Shown here: positions 16,609-23,374 of the stretch, piece by piece | Layout of the letters: the number at the start of each line of letters is the position of its first letter | Position numbering within the stretch: position 1 is the first letter of the stretch | NCBI GenBank assembly: GCA_902779075.1 | Contig: CACZAK010000018.1 | Coordinates: 43,565-107,564, forward strand | Direction of reading: 5' to 3' | DNA from: an uncultured bacterium | Lineage (GTDB): Bacteria > Verrucomicrobiota > Kiritimatiellia > RFP12 > UBA1067 | DNA length: 64,000 nucleotides | Made by a program: the position numbers and the translations under genes | Notes under the pieces: model-generated | What the model was told of the DNA's origin: nothing | The model's database searches: none | What the model saw: the letters and a program-made list of their open reading frames with translations, nothing else

Positions 16609-17343
16609 ATGCACAGGCTGCTTATACCAGAAAACTACTTGTCCGGCGAGGCCATCGAGCTTCCGCCGGACGCCGCGCACCACCTGAAGGTGGTGCGCCC
16701 GCGCGCACGCGAGGAGATTGAGCTGTTCGACGGGCGCGGACACACCCGCCGCTGCAAGTGGGACGGCCGCCAGCTCGTCGCCGACGGACCCATTGCCACG
16801 TTTCCCGCCCCAAATTCCGCGCTCGTCCTGTTCGCGTGCGTCACGAAGGGAAGCCGCTGGGACTGGACGATTGAAAAGGCAGTGGAACTTGGTGCCACGC
16901 GCATCGTGCCCGTAATATCAGACCGCTGCATCGTGCGTCTTTCCCCTGCGGAACGCCCCGCCAAGGCCGACCGCTGGCGGCGAATCGCCGCAGACGCAGC
17001 GCGCCAGAGCGACGCAGTATGGCTGCCAGAAGTACTCGCGGCCGTCGACTTCAAGGACGCCTTGTCCCTCGTCAAGGATTGCGGACGCGTCTTCGCCGGA
17101 GCGTTATGCGATCCGCCGCCGATCTGGAACGAGGTCGCTGCCGCTGTGTCCAGCGATGCGCCCATTCCTTCGCTCGGCATATTCGTTGGACCAGAAGGCG
17201 ACTTCACGCCCGATGAACTTCGCGCGCTTCTGGAATTGGCCACGCCGGTCTCGTTCGGCCCCACGATCCTGCGCGCCGAGACGGCGGCCATATTCGGACT
17301 CTCCGTCCTCGCGGCGGCAAGGGGACGCACCCTCACGCAGTAG
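16609..17343 (+). CDS. rsmE: 16S rRNA (uracil-1498-N3)-methyltransferase RsmE
   Basis: 244 residues of the SPOUT class. An N-terminal PUA-like part (His-His-Leu-Lys-Val-Val-Arg near residue 24) precedes the knot domain with Lys-Ala-Val-Glu-Leu-Gly-Ala-Thr-Arg-Ile, Gly-Pro-Glu-Gly-Asp-Phe-Thr-Pro-Asp-Glu (SAM binding) and Leu-Arg-Ala-Glu-Thr-Ala. It methylates U1498 of 16S rRNA in assembled 30S subunits. It is one of the few plus-strand genes, divergent from tpiA and overlapping the end of the GT4 gene by 11 bp. With TATAAT six bases before the ATG and no Shine-Dalgarno, the mRNA is probably leaderless. Confidence 0.95.
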   Translation: MHRLLIPENYLSGEAIELPPDAAHHLKVVRPRAREEIELFDGRGHTRRCKWDGRQLVADGPIATFPAPNSALVLFACVTKGSRWDWTIEKAVELGATRIVPVISDRCIVRLSPAERPAKADRWRRIAADAARQSDAVWLPEVLAAVDFKDALSLVKDCGRVFAGALCDPPPIWNEVAAAVSSDAPIPSLGIFVGPEGDFTPDELRALLELATPVSFGPTILRAETAAIFGLSVLAAARGRTLTQ

Positions 17344-18499
17344 GTACAACGCTGGTTGCCCAATCAACGTATGCGGAATAGACGGCGTCCGCGTCGAAGA
17401 CGCGCGCAAGCGAGAGCGCACCAGCGCGAAGCGCGGTGGCGTCCCGAGCACGAAGGTCCGCCACGGCTGCGCAGAGTGCATGCACGTTGCCAGTGGCGCA
17501 TGTCACGCCGGCCCCGTGTTCGGCAAGGAGGCGCTCCGTCTCGCCGTGCAACGTGTTGACCACCGGCACCCCCGCCGCCACGTAGTCGGCGAGCTTGTAA
17601 GGCACGCCCACGCACGAATCGTCGAACATAGGCACGAGTCCCGCATCTGCCTGCGCGAGGAGCGAGTGCAGCTCCCCTTCGCCGAGGTAGCCGTGGAAGC
17701 GGATGCGCGTACAGCCCGACGCACGCGTGCGCAGCGCCGCCTCCTTCGGACCCGCCCCCGCGAGGTCAAGTTCCACGTCGGGCATTTCCCGCACTGCGTC
17801 GATCACCGTCTCAAGATCGTAGCTCGCCCCCATCGTCCCCACATACACGAGACGAAACGGTTCTGAGAAAACAGGTCTGACCTGTTTTCTCAATACAGGC
17901 GGCGAAAGTTCGATGCCGTGGTAGGCCAAGTGCATCGGCGACTGCGCGCCGTACGACTTCGCAAGATCGAGGTAACGCGCCGCAACGGCGCTCACTCCCT
18001 GTGCGGAACGGTAGATGCGCCGCGCACGCGCACGCAGGGGTGCAAGCATCCAGCGCGGCACCACGCGTTCGAAGTTCTCGGGCCACGCGTCCATAACATC
18101 CACTACGAACGCGATCCCGCGCGCACGGCAGAACGCGGCGAGCGCGGAGGCGGAGGCGATCGGCGGCATGGAGGCGACCACAAGATCGGGACTCTGCGGC
18201 TCAAGCTCGGCGAGCGTACGGAGATTGCGCGCGAACGCGCGGTGAGAGATGATGCGCCGCAGGCACACGTTGCGCGGATACGGCGGCGTGGGCACGAGCA
18301 CGAGGCGGAAGCCATCCCCTTCCCAGCGCGCGCCGGACGCAAGCGCGCGCGGTGCCTTCTTTGCATGTGAAAAATCACTCGACCACAGCGTCACGTTGTG
18401 ACCCGCCCGCGCGAAAGCGCGCGCCATCAGCCAGTAACGCTGTGGACGCGCGCCTTCAGGCGGCAGATTGTCAAATGGGTTGGCAATCCAGACGTTCAT
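17333..18499 (-). CDS. Glycosyltransferase family 4 protein
   Basis: 388 residues in a GT-B fold. The N-terminal half has the acceptor-side pattern (Gly-Ala-Arg-Pro-Gln-Arg-Tyr-Trp, Gly-His-Asn-Val-Thr-Leu-Trp-Ser). The C-terminal half has the donor-side Leu-Val-Tyr-Val-Gly-Thr-Met-Gly, Gly-Ala-Gly-Pro, and the Pro-Tyr-Lys-Leu-Ala-Asp-Tyr...Gly-Val-Pro-Val-Val block typical of GT4 enzymes. It most resembles WcaI/WbuB-type N-acetyl-sugar transferases; the sugar is not certain. ATG 18499 is where homology starts. The joint between the halves contains a perfect palindrome (17864-17892) encoding Lys-Gln-Val-Arg-Pro-Val-Phe-Ser. It lies downstream of the LsrF-type gene. Confidence 0.88.
   Translation of the reverse strand: MNVWIANPFDNLPPEGARPQRYWLMARAFARAGHNVTLWSSDFSHAKKAPRALASGARWEGDGFRLVLVPTPPYPRNVCLRRIISHRAFARNLRTLAELEPQSPDLVVASMPPIASASALAAFCRARGIAFVVDVMDAWPENFERVVPRWMLAPLRARARRIYRSAQGVSAVAARYLDLAKSYGAQSPMHLAYHGIELSPPVLRKQVRPVFSEPFRLVYVGTMGASYDLETVIDAVREMPDVELDLAGAGPKEAALRTRASGCTRIRFHGYLGEGELHSLLAQADAGLVPMFDDSCVGVPYKLADYVAAGVPVVNTLHGETERLLAEHGAGVTCATGNVHALCAAVADLRARDATALRAGALSLARVFDADAVYSAYVDWATSVVPTA
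17864..17892. repeat. Perfect 29-bp palindrome inside the GT4 gene
   Basis: Arms TGAGAAAACAGGTC and GACCTGTTTTCTCA around a single central T. It is AT-richer than the surrounding gene and keeps the frame. Confidence 0.8.
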
Positions 18500-18525
18500 G
18501 CACGGCCCTCGCAAGGCCGGGACGG

Positions 18526-19398
18526 CTACTTCTCGTCGTTGTAGAGCTGGAAGGCGTCCTTCGCGCTGAGGCCCTGGTGGACGACGGCGGAGATCGCCTT
18601 CATCATCGCGAGGGGCTTCTCGCTCTGGAACACGTTCCGGCCCATATCGACGCCGGCGGCGCCGGCCTGGATCGCCCGGTAGGCGAGTTCGAGGGCCTTC
18701 TCCTCGGGAAGCTTCTTGCCGCCTGCGATTACGATCGGCACCGGACACTGCGCAACAACGGTCTCAAAGCCCTCTTCCGTGTAGTAGGTCTTCACGAACG
18801 AGGCGCCATTCTCCGCGCACACGCGCGTCGCGAGACGGAAGTAGCGCGCGTCGCGCGCCATGTCTTTGCCCACGGCCGTCACGCCGAGCACGGGGATGCC
18901 GTACTTCGCGCCCATATCGACGGTATGCACGAGGTTGTGCGTGGTGATCTGCTCGCTCGCCTTGTCGCCGCACGCCACCATCACCGCCATCGCGCTCACG
19001 TTGAGGCGGATCACGTCCTCCACGTCGTACACGCGGTTGAGGTTGAGGTCGGTGAGGATCGTCGTGCCGCCGTCGGAACGCAGGCACACGGGCTTGGACA
19101 TCGACGGGGGGATCACGCTGCGGAGGATGCCGCGCGTGCACATGAGGCAGTCGGCATACTCGATGAGCGGGTTGATCGTGAGGTCCACGCGCTCAAGTCC
19201 GCTCGTCGGTCCCATGATGAAGCCATGGTCGCACGCGAGCATCACGGTGTGCCCGGTCTTCGGGTTGAAGATGCGCGCAAGGCGGTTCTTCACGCCCCAG
19301 CCCTGGTTCTCGTTGCCCTTGAGGAAGAACTGCTCGCTCTTCTGGGTCTTGTCGAGGCCGTAAGCGGCGGCCTCCTTGAAACCATCCATGTCTGCCAT
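18526..19398 (-). CDS. lsrF: LsrF-type class I aldolase/thiolase (DeoC/FbaB/LacD family)
   Basis: 290 residues closely matching LsrF along the whole length: Asn-Arg-Leu-Ala-Arg-Ile-Phe-Asn-Pro-Lys-Thr-Gly-His, Ala-Cys-Asp-His-Gly, Cys-Thr-Arg-Gly-Ile-Leu-Arg-Ser, Val-Lys-Thr-Tyr-Tyr (Schiff-base Lys), Ile-Ala-Gly-Gly-Lys-Lys and Ala-Ala-Gly-Val-Asp-Met-Gly-Arg-Asn. In E. coli LsrF moves the acetyl group of 3-hydroxy-2,4-pentanedione 5-phosphate to CoA in AI-2 breakdown. No other lsr gene is here. Instead it follows dhaK and dhaL, so the true substrate may be another phosphorylated ketose. The start has a clear AAGGAAG site. Confidence 0.8.
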   Translation of the reverse strand: MADMDGFKEAAAYGLDKTQKSEQFFLKGNENQGWGVKNRLARIFNPKTGHTVMLACDHGFIMGPTSGLERVDLTINPLIEYADCLMCTRGILRSVIPPSMSKPVCLRSDGGTTILTDLNLNRVYDVEDVIRLNVSAMAVMVACGDKASEQITTHNLVHTVDMGAKYGIPVLGVTAVGKDMARDARYFRLATRVCAENGASFVKTYYTEEGFETVVAQCPVPIVIAGGKKLPEEKALELAYRAIQAGAAGVDMGRNVFQSEKPLAMMKAISAVVHQGLSAKDAFQLYNDEK

Positions 19399-19430
19399 AT
19401 AGACTTCCTTTTGCTATAGATTGCTTTTTT

Positions 19431-19483
19431 GACATTCGACATTCGGCGACCGACAATCGAAACGACATTCCGACATTTCGACA
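19431..19483. repeat. Iterated CGACATT repeat upstream of the LsrF-type gene
   Basis: Five imperfect copies of GACATTC/GACATTT-like units fill the gap between dhaL and the LsrF-type gene. They are short direct repeats with no coding potential. Confidence 0.5.
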
Positions 19484-19499
19484 AGCCACCGATTACTAC

Positions 19500-20102
19500 T
19501 TACTCCGCGAAGCAACTCCAAATGTCGGCGTTGGAGGCGCTGCCTGCGTCGATGGGGCCGATGGAGCGTTCGCCGAGGTTCTTCGCGCGGCCGAACTTCG
19601 CCTGCATCTGCGCGGTCGCCTCGCTGCCGGCCTTCGCGGCGGCGGCGGCGGCGGTGAACATCGCCTGCTCGCCTTCGGCGGCGTGGGCCTTGAGGGCCTC
19701 GATTGCCGGGATAAGCGCGTCCATGAACGTCTTGTCGCCCACCTTCGCCTTCGTGGCGAAGCCGAGTTCCTCAAGACCGGCCGCGAAGAGATCCGCGATG
19801 CCGGGAGCGTCCAGCTCCGTCACGCCGGCGTCCACCGCGTCCGCCATGCCCTCGAAGAGCGTACCGTAGAGCGAGCTCGTGGAGCCGGAGACGTCGGATT
19901 CGAGGTGGTTCACCATGTCGGTGAGCAGCGACTTGAAATCCGCACCCTGCGCGGCGGCGAGCGCGCGCGTGGCCGCGACGATCGCCTCGCCGTGGTCGCC
20001 GTCGCCGCCAGCGGCGGCGTCGAGCGCCGAATAGTCCTTCTCGCGGGCGGCGATCTTCTCGGCCGCCCGCGCCCAGACCTGCTTGAACTGGTCGAGTGTC
20101 AT
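19500..20102 (-). CDS. dhaL: Dihydroxyacetone kinase subunit DhaL
   Basis: 200 residues, the all-helical ADP-binding subunit. Seen: Leu-Asp-Ala-Ala-Ala-Gly-Gly-Asp-Gly-Asp-His-Gly (the Mg-nucleotide Asp cluster, with one residue more than the classical Gly-Asp-Ala-Asp-His-Gly spacing), Gly-Ser-Thr-Ser-Ser-Leu-Tyr-Gly and Gly-Asp-Lys-Thr-Phe-Met-Asp-Ala-Leu-Ile-Pro. DhaL passes phosphate to the ketone bound by DhaK. It lies 11 bp after dhaK. No DhaM phosphocarrier gene is in the window, so ATP-driven or PTS-driven use cannot be told apart. ATG 20102 is where homology begins. Confidence 0.88.
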   Translation of the reverse strand: MTLDQFKQVWARAAEKIAAREKDYSALDAAAGGDGDHGEAIVAATRALAAAQGADFKSLLTDMVNHLESDVSGSTSSLYGTLFEGMADAVDAGVTELDAPGIADLFAAGLEELGFATKAKVGDKTFMDALIPAIEALKAHAAEGEQAMFTAAAAAAKAGSEATAQMQAKFGRAKNLGERSIGPIDAGSASNADIWSCFAE

Positions 20103-20113
20103 GGTCGTTCCGT

Positions 20114-21115
20114 TCAGAGGGTCGTCCAGTACGGAGCGTTGGCGGGAGCCGCCAGGTACTTCGCACACGTATCGCAGCACTTGCAGAGGATCATCTGGAA
20201 GCCGGCCATTTCCTGGACGGTGAGAAGCTCGTCGCACTTGCCGGGCAGCACGGTCACGCCCATCGCCTCGAGCATGGACTTCGCCTTACGGTAGCAGATG
20301 AGCATTTCCATCGTGGTGGTGGAACCGGAGCCGTTGATGAGCAGGAGGGCTTTGTCGCCGGAGGCGATCTTCGTGGCCTTCACGAGCGAGGGAAGCATCT
20401 TCTCCACGGTCTCGTCGGCCGTGCACATCTTCAAGATGCCGCCGCCCCCTTCGCCGTGCTGTCCCATACCGATCTCCATCTCATCATCCGCGAGGGCGCC
20501 GATCTCGCCGCCGTTCTGCGGATGGGTAGCCACCTTGAGCGCCACGGAGAGCGTGGCAATGCCCTCGTTGAACTTGTTGGCGAGTTCGACGATTTCCTCG
20601 AGGCTCTTGCCCTCCTCGGCCGCCGCGCCGACGACCTTGATGAACGGGATCACGCCGCCAAGGCCGCGCTTGTCCTCGATCGGGGTGTCGGGGCCCTGGG
20701 CGATGTCGTCATGGATCACGATCTCGACCACCTTGAGGCCGGCCTTCTGCGCCTTGCGCATGGCCTTCGAGCCGCTCATGCGGTCGCCGTTGTGGTTGAG
20801 GGTGATGAGCAGCGTGCCTGCGTCGCGCTTCACGTAGTCGAGCGCCTCGAACACCTTCTCGCCGCCAGGCGCGGCGAAGATGTCGCCGGCCACGCACGCG
20901 TCGAGCATGCCCAGACCCACGAAGCCGTGCATCGCGGGTTCGTGTCCGGAACCGCCGAACGCGACGAGCGCCACCTTGTCGGCGCTCTTGGGGGTCTTGC
21001 GCACCACGATCTTCTCGTTGACGAGCGCGAGGGTGTCGGAATAGCAGCCCACGAGACCTTCAAGGAGCTCCTTGGTGAGGTTCGCGGGATCGTTCATGAA
21101 CTTCTTCATCGGCAT
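20114..21115 (-). CDS. dhaK: Dihydroxyacetone kinase subunit DhaK
   Basis: 333 residues. Family motifs: Phe-Met-Asn-Asp-Pro at the start, Gly-Gly-Ser-Gly-His-Glu-Pro near residue 55, Asn-Tyr-like Leu-Asn-His-Asn-Gly-Asp, and Gly-Met-Gly-Gln-His-Gly-Glu-Gly with the His that forms the hemiaminal with the ketone substrate. DhaK binds dihydroxyacetone; relatives phosphorylate erythrulose and other short ketoses. It has an AAGGAG ribosome site. The order VOC, dhaK, dhaL, LsrF-type aldolase suggests a ketose phosphorylation and cleavage route. Confidence 0.9.
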   Translation of the reverse strand: MPMKKFMNDPANLTKELLEGLVGCYSDTLALVNEKIVVRKTPKSADKVALVAFGGSGHEPAMHGFVGLGMLDACVAGDIFAAPGGEKVFEALDYVKRDAGTLLITLNHNGDRMSGSKAMRKAQKAGLKVVEIVIHDDIAQGPDTPIEDKRGLGGVIPFIKVVGAAAEEGKSLEEIVELANKFNEGIATLSVALKVATHPQNGGEIGALADDEMEIGMGQHGEGGGGILKMCTADETVEKMLPSLVKATKIASGDKALLLINGSGSTTTMEMLICYRKAKSMLEAMGVTVLPGKCDELLTVQEMAGFQMILCKCCDTCAKYLAAPANAPYWTTL

Positions 21116-21140
21116 GGTAAAATCTCCTTATTGTAGGGGT

Positions 21141-21164
21141 TCGGGGGAGTCTGGACTCCCCCGA
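21141..21164. repeat. Perfect palindrome between the VOC gene and dhaK
   Basis: TCGGGGGAGTC-TG-GACTCCCCCGA. No T-run follows on either strand, so it looks like a REP element or an mRNA-stabilising hairpin, not a terminator. Confidence 0.6.
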
Positions 21165-21184
21165 TGGTTGTCCCCCGGTGGTTG

Positions 21185-21511
21185 TCAATCCTGGAAAAAC
21201 TCCACCTGCGGGCCGTTCTTGTAGCCCACGTAGGCGATCGCGCACGTGCCGCCGAGCGAATACTTCGGCAGCAGCACGGCCGCACCGGCGGCCACAGCCT
21301 CATCCACGGCTGCCTGGACGTCGGCCACCTTGTAGGCGACATGCGTCTCGGCAACCATGCGCCATGCGCAGGGCGTATCCTTCTCCCAGTAGAGGTACTC
21401 GATCTTGTACTCTTCGTTGTTGCAGTTCCAGACCTTCAGGCCCTCCATGTAGGACATTCCGTCCATCTTCTCGGCCACCGGAATGCCGGTGTGCATGTAC
21501 GTCTTTTCCAT
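21185..21511 (-). CDS. VOC (glyoxalase/bleomycin-resistance fold) protein
   Basis: 108 residues with a single VOC-like module: Thr-His-Val-Ala-Tyr-Lys-Val mid-chain and a closing Gly-Pro-Gln-Val-Glu-Phe-Phe-Gln-Asp, the usual last strand with a metal-binding Glu. Members are metal-dependent isomerases, lyases or dioxygenases; this one is not assigned. ATG 21511 follows GAAGGAAG at good spacing; an upstream ATG would add an unlikely tail. It is the first gene of the probable VOC-dhaK-dhaL-LsrF-type operon, behind the promoter at 21631-21659. An isomerase or epimerase role on the same sugar is a guess. Confidence 0.75.
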   Translation of the reverse strand: MEKTYMHTGIPVAEKMDGMSYMEGLKVWNCNNEEYKIEYLYWEKDTPCAWRMVAETHVAYKVADVQAAVDEAVAAGAAVLLPKYSLGGTCAIAYVGYKNGPQVEFFQD

Positions 21512-21630
21512 GTTTGCTTCCTTCGAGGCACTTGTGGAACCTTCCTTATGCGCCATTCGCGAGGCAAGTCACACGGCTTGGCGGAACTCGCGGAAACGAC
21601 CCTGCGCGTCTGAAAGGTCCAGCACGAACA

Positions 21631-21659
21631 TTATGCCAAATCCCCGCGTTCCGCGCAAG
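21631..21659 (-). promoter_or_regulatory. Promoter of the VOC-dhaK-dhaL operon
   Basis: -35 TTGCGC (21654-21659), 17-bp spacer ending in TGG, -10 CATAAT (21631-21636). The leader is about 110 bases. Confidence 0.6.
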
Positions 21660-21759
21660 TGGAAAATTCTACCAGGGTGTCTATTGGGCGCATCTGCGTA
21701 ATTCACCGCCGAGCCTTCTGATAATTGGAAACAACTCTTTGAAACAATTTGCCTTTGGC

Positions 21760-21781
21760 GCACGGGCTAACTCGCCCGTGC
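21760..21781. repeat. Intergenic hairpin GCACGGGC/GCCCGTGC
   Basis: Perfect 8-bp arms around TAACTC. No T-run follows. It is similar in style to the other REP-like palindromes. Confidence 0.5.
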
Positions 21782-22215
21782 CCATTTGCCGATCCTCAAA
21801 CTATCACGATTATGAATGTTCAAGGTGCGCCCGCAGGATAATGTTGTTCTTGAAAGTTGTCATGGTTGTTTCCAAATCCCAATACGAGTGGGTAAAAAAC
21901 GGAGATGCGCCCGTGTCTATTCTGTTGACAGTCACCGACACGACCGGAAATGTCTCACGCAGAGGCGCAGAGGGGCGGAGAGCGCAGAGAAAGCACTTCT
22001 TGCTTTCGCAGTTGGGAGTTTTGGAGTCATGGAATTATCTTGAGCCTTGACCAGAGCGGGGGTTGGCGGTTACTGGGAAGGTACATGACCCCTATCTTTT
22101 GCGTGAAATCATAACGCCGAGCCGTTTTTAGAGTATTCAGCGACATCTCGCGTGATTTTATCAGTTTCGGTCTTTCATGGATTCACGTTCGTTTCACATT
22201 GGATTCACCATGAGT

Positions 22216-22265
22216 GGGGGAATTGGGAATGGGGAATGGGGGGAATTGGGAATGGGGAATGGGGG
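22216..22265. repeat. Two tandem copies of a GGGGGAATTGGGAATGGGGAAT unit
   Basis: A purine-rich direct repeat with a period of about 23 bp. Non-coding. Confidence 0.7.
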
Positions 22266-22305
22266 ATTGCGAATAATCCTATAACTTCATTGTGAATTCT
22301 CTTAG

Positions 22306-22376
22306 TTGCTTTCGCTATTGGGAGTTTTGGAGGATGGGAGAAGTTGTAACTCCCAATCTCCCAATAGCGAAAGCAA
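22306..22376. repeat. Long inverted repeat with perfect 19-bp arms
   Basis: Left arm 22306-22324 (TTGCTTTCGCTATTGGGAG) and right arm 22358-22376 are exact reverse complements with a 33-bp spacer. A partial relative of the left arm lies at about 22005-22035. Confidence 0.8.
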
Positions 22377-22422
22377 TGACCGTGCGTCAATGGCAAAGAC
22401 GAGGGGGCAACAACTTTATAAG

Positions 22423-22508
22423 TTTGGTGCGCACCATTTTATGTTTTGGTGCGCACCATTTCATGTTTTGGTGCGTACCATTTGTTGCTTTGGTGCGCAC
22501 CATTTGTT
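22423..22508. repeat. Four tandem copies of a TGGTGCGCACCA palindrome
   Basis: Four units of 20-23 bp, each containing TGGTGCGCACCA (one copy has GTGCGTACCA). The period is close to two helical turns, so a dimeric protein would bind every copy on the same face. It lies just past the stop codon of the lipoprotein gene. Confidence 0.8.
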
Positions 22509-22520
22509 TTGAGACATCTA

Positions 22521-23345
22521 TTAGAACTGCACTCCGGGGACGGAGAAGCGGTTGCACTTGCTGTCGTGGAAGTTGGCGAACTCGCTCACGATCGCGCCCT
22601 CGGTGCCGCCCATCAGGAAGTGCCACGTGCCGACCTTGGGAAGCTTGTGTGCGACACCATCTGCCGTCCACTTCTCCACATGGAGCGACTTGAGGTTCGT
22701 GGGCTTGTTGGCCTTGTGGTCAAAGAGGTGCTCGGAGAGCATCTTCTTCGCTTCGGGGAACTGGTCGAGGTTGGGCTCGCCGACTTCCGAGAAGCTGTAC
22801 ACCCAGCCGTGGCGCACGAGCCAGCTTTCCATCTTCGCGGGGATGTTCTTGCCGACGAACTTCTCGCCCGTCCAGCGGTCCGTGGCGACGCCCGGATCGA
22901 CCGGATTGCCAGCCTTGTGGCAGTGTTCAGGGAGCGCCTGGAGCGGGAGCAGGTAGATGTCGTGCCCGAAGTACTCTTCCTTGATTTCGTCCACCCAGAT
23001 CACGCCGCCCATGCCGTACTTCATGAAGTCGCCCTTCGCGAAGTCGATGGCCCAGAAGCCGAGGTACTGCGTACCGTCCTTCGGGTTCGTGAGCTTGTCG
23101 TTCTTAAGGGCCGGATACACCGGATAGCCGAAGCGGCGCATCATGTCGAAGTAGGCCTCCGACGCCTTCGCACCGTCGAACTTGCCGCCCTGGTTGATTC
23201 CGTTCTCGTCGAACGTTCCGCCGACGTAGAAGTCTTTGTTCGTATACATTTTTACTTCCTTTCCACAGTTCTGGCAGCAGCAACCTGCCATCATTCCGGC
23301 AACGGCCACCGCGGCCGCCGCACCTGCAATTGTCTTCATGTTCAT
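22521..23345 (-). CDS. Lipoprotein related to D-lyxose isomerase (cupin fold)
   Basis: 274 residues. The N-terminus is a lipoprotein signal with lipobox Met-Ala-Gly-Cys at about residues 19-22, followed by further Cys. The rest resembles the D-lyxose ketol-isomerase type of cupin: Pro-Glu-His-Cys-His (metal ligands), later His-Val-Glu-Lys-Trp, Gly-Thr-Trp-His-Phe and a C-terminal Ile-Val-Ser-Glu-Phe-Ala-Asn-Phe-His-Asp-Ser-Lys-Cys-Asn-Arg-Phe, like the Glu-Val-Ser-X-X-Asn-Asp-X-X-Asp-Asn-Arg-Phe block of that family. These are normally cytosolic enzymes interconverting aldoses and ketoses; a membrane-anchored form is unusual. The gene follows a sugar-type symporter by 29 bp. Family assignment is moderate. 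Confidence 0.65.
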   Translation of the reverse strand: MNMKTIAGAAAAVAVAGMMAGCCCQNCGKEVKMYTNKDFYVGGTFDENGINQGGKFDGAKASEAYFDMMRRFGYPVYPALKNDKLTNPKDGTQYLGFWAIDFAKGDFMKYGMGGVIWVDEIKEEYFGHDIYLLPLQALPEHCHKAGNPVDPGVATDRWTGEKFVGKNIPAKMESWLVRHGWVYSFSEVGEPNLDQFPEAKKMLSEHLFDHKANKPTNLKSLHVEKWTADGVAHKLPKVGTWHFLMGGTEGAIVSEFANFHDSKCNRFSVPGVQF

Positions 23346-23374
23346 TTTTTACTCCTTTTGGGTTTGAGATTCAG

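Larger units (their letters stand above)
21512..22520. other. About 1 kb gene-free, repeat-rich intergenic region
   Basis: No reading frame with plausible protein features is seen. It holds the dha promoter, a hairpin (21760-21781), a CTCACGCAGAGGCGCAGAG-type stretch near 21956, two related copies of a TTGCTTTCGC/TTGGGAGTTTTGGAG unit (about 22005 and 22306), an AT/GC-simple GGGAATTGGG run, a 71-bp inverted repeat and four tandem palindromes. Confidence 0.7.

Noticed and set aside
18526..19398. A complete AI-2 (lsr) uptake system
   Set aside because: Only the LsrF-type gene is present; no lsrK, lsrR, lsrG or transporter genes are seen.
21141..21164. Possible terminator between the VOC gene and dhaK
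   Set aside because: Perfect stem but no T-run on either strand, and the two genes look co-transcribed.
21164..22050. Plus-strand open frames in the intergenic region, up to 290 codons
   Set aside because: They run antisense through the VOC gene and then over repeats; composition is not protein-like.
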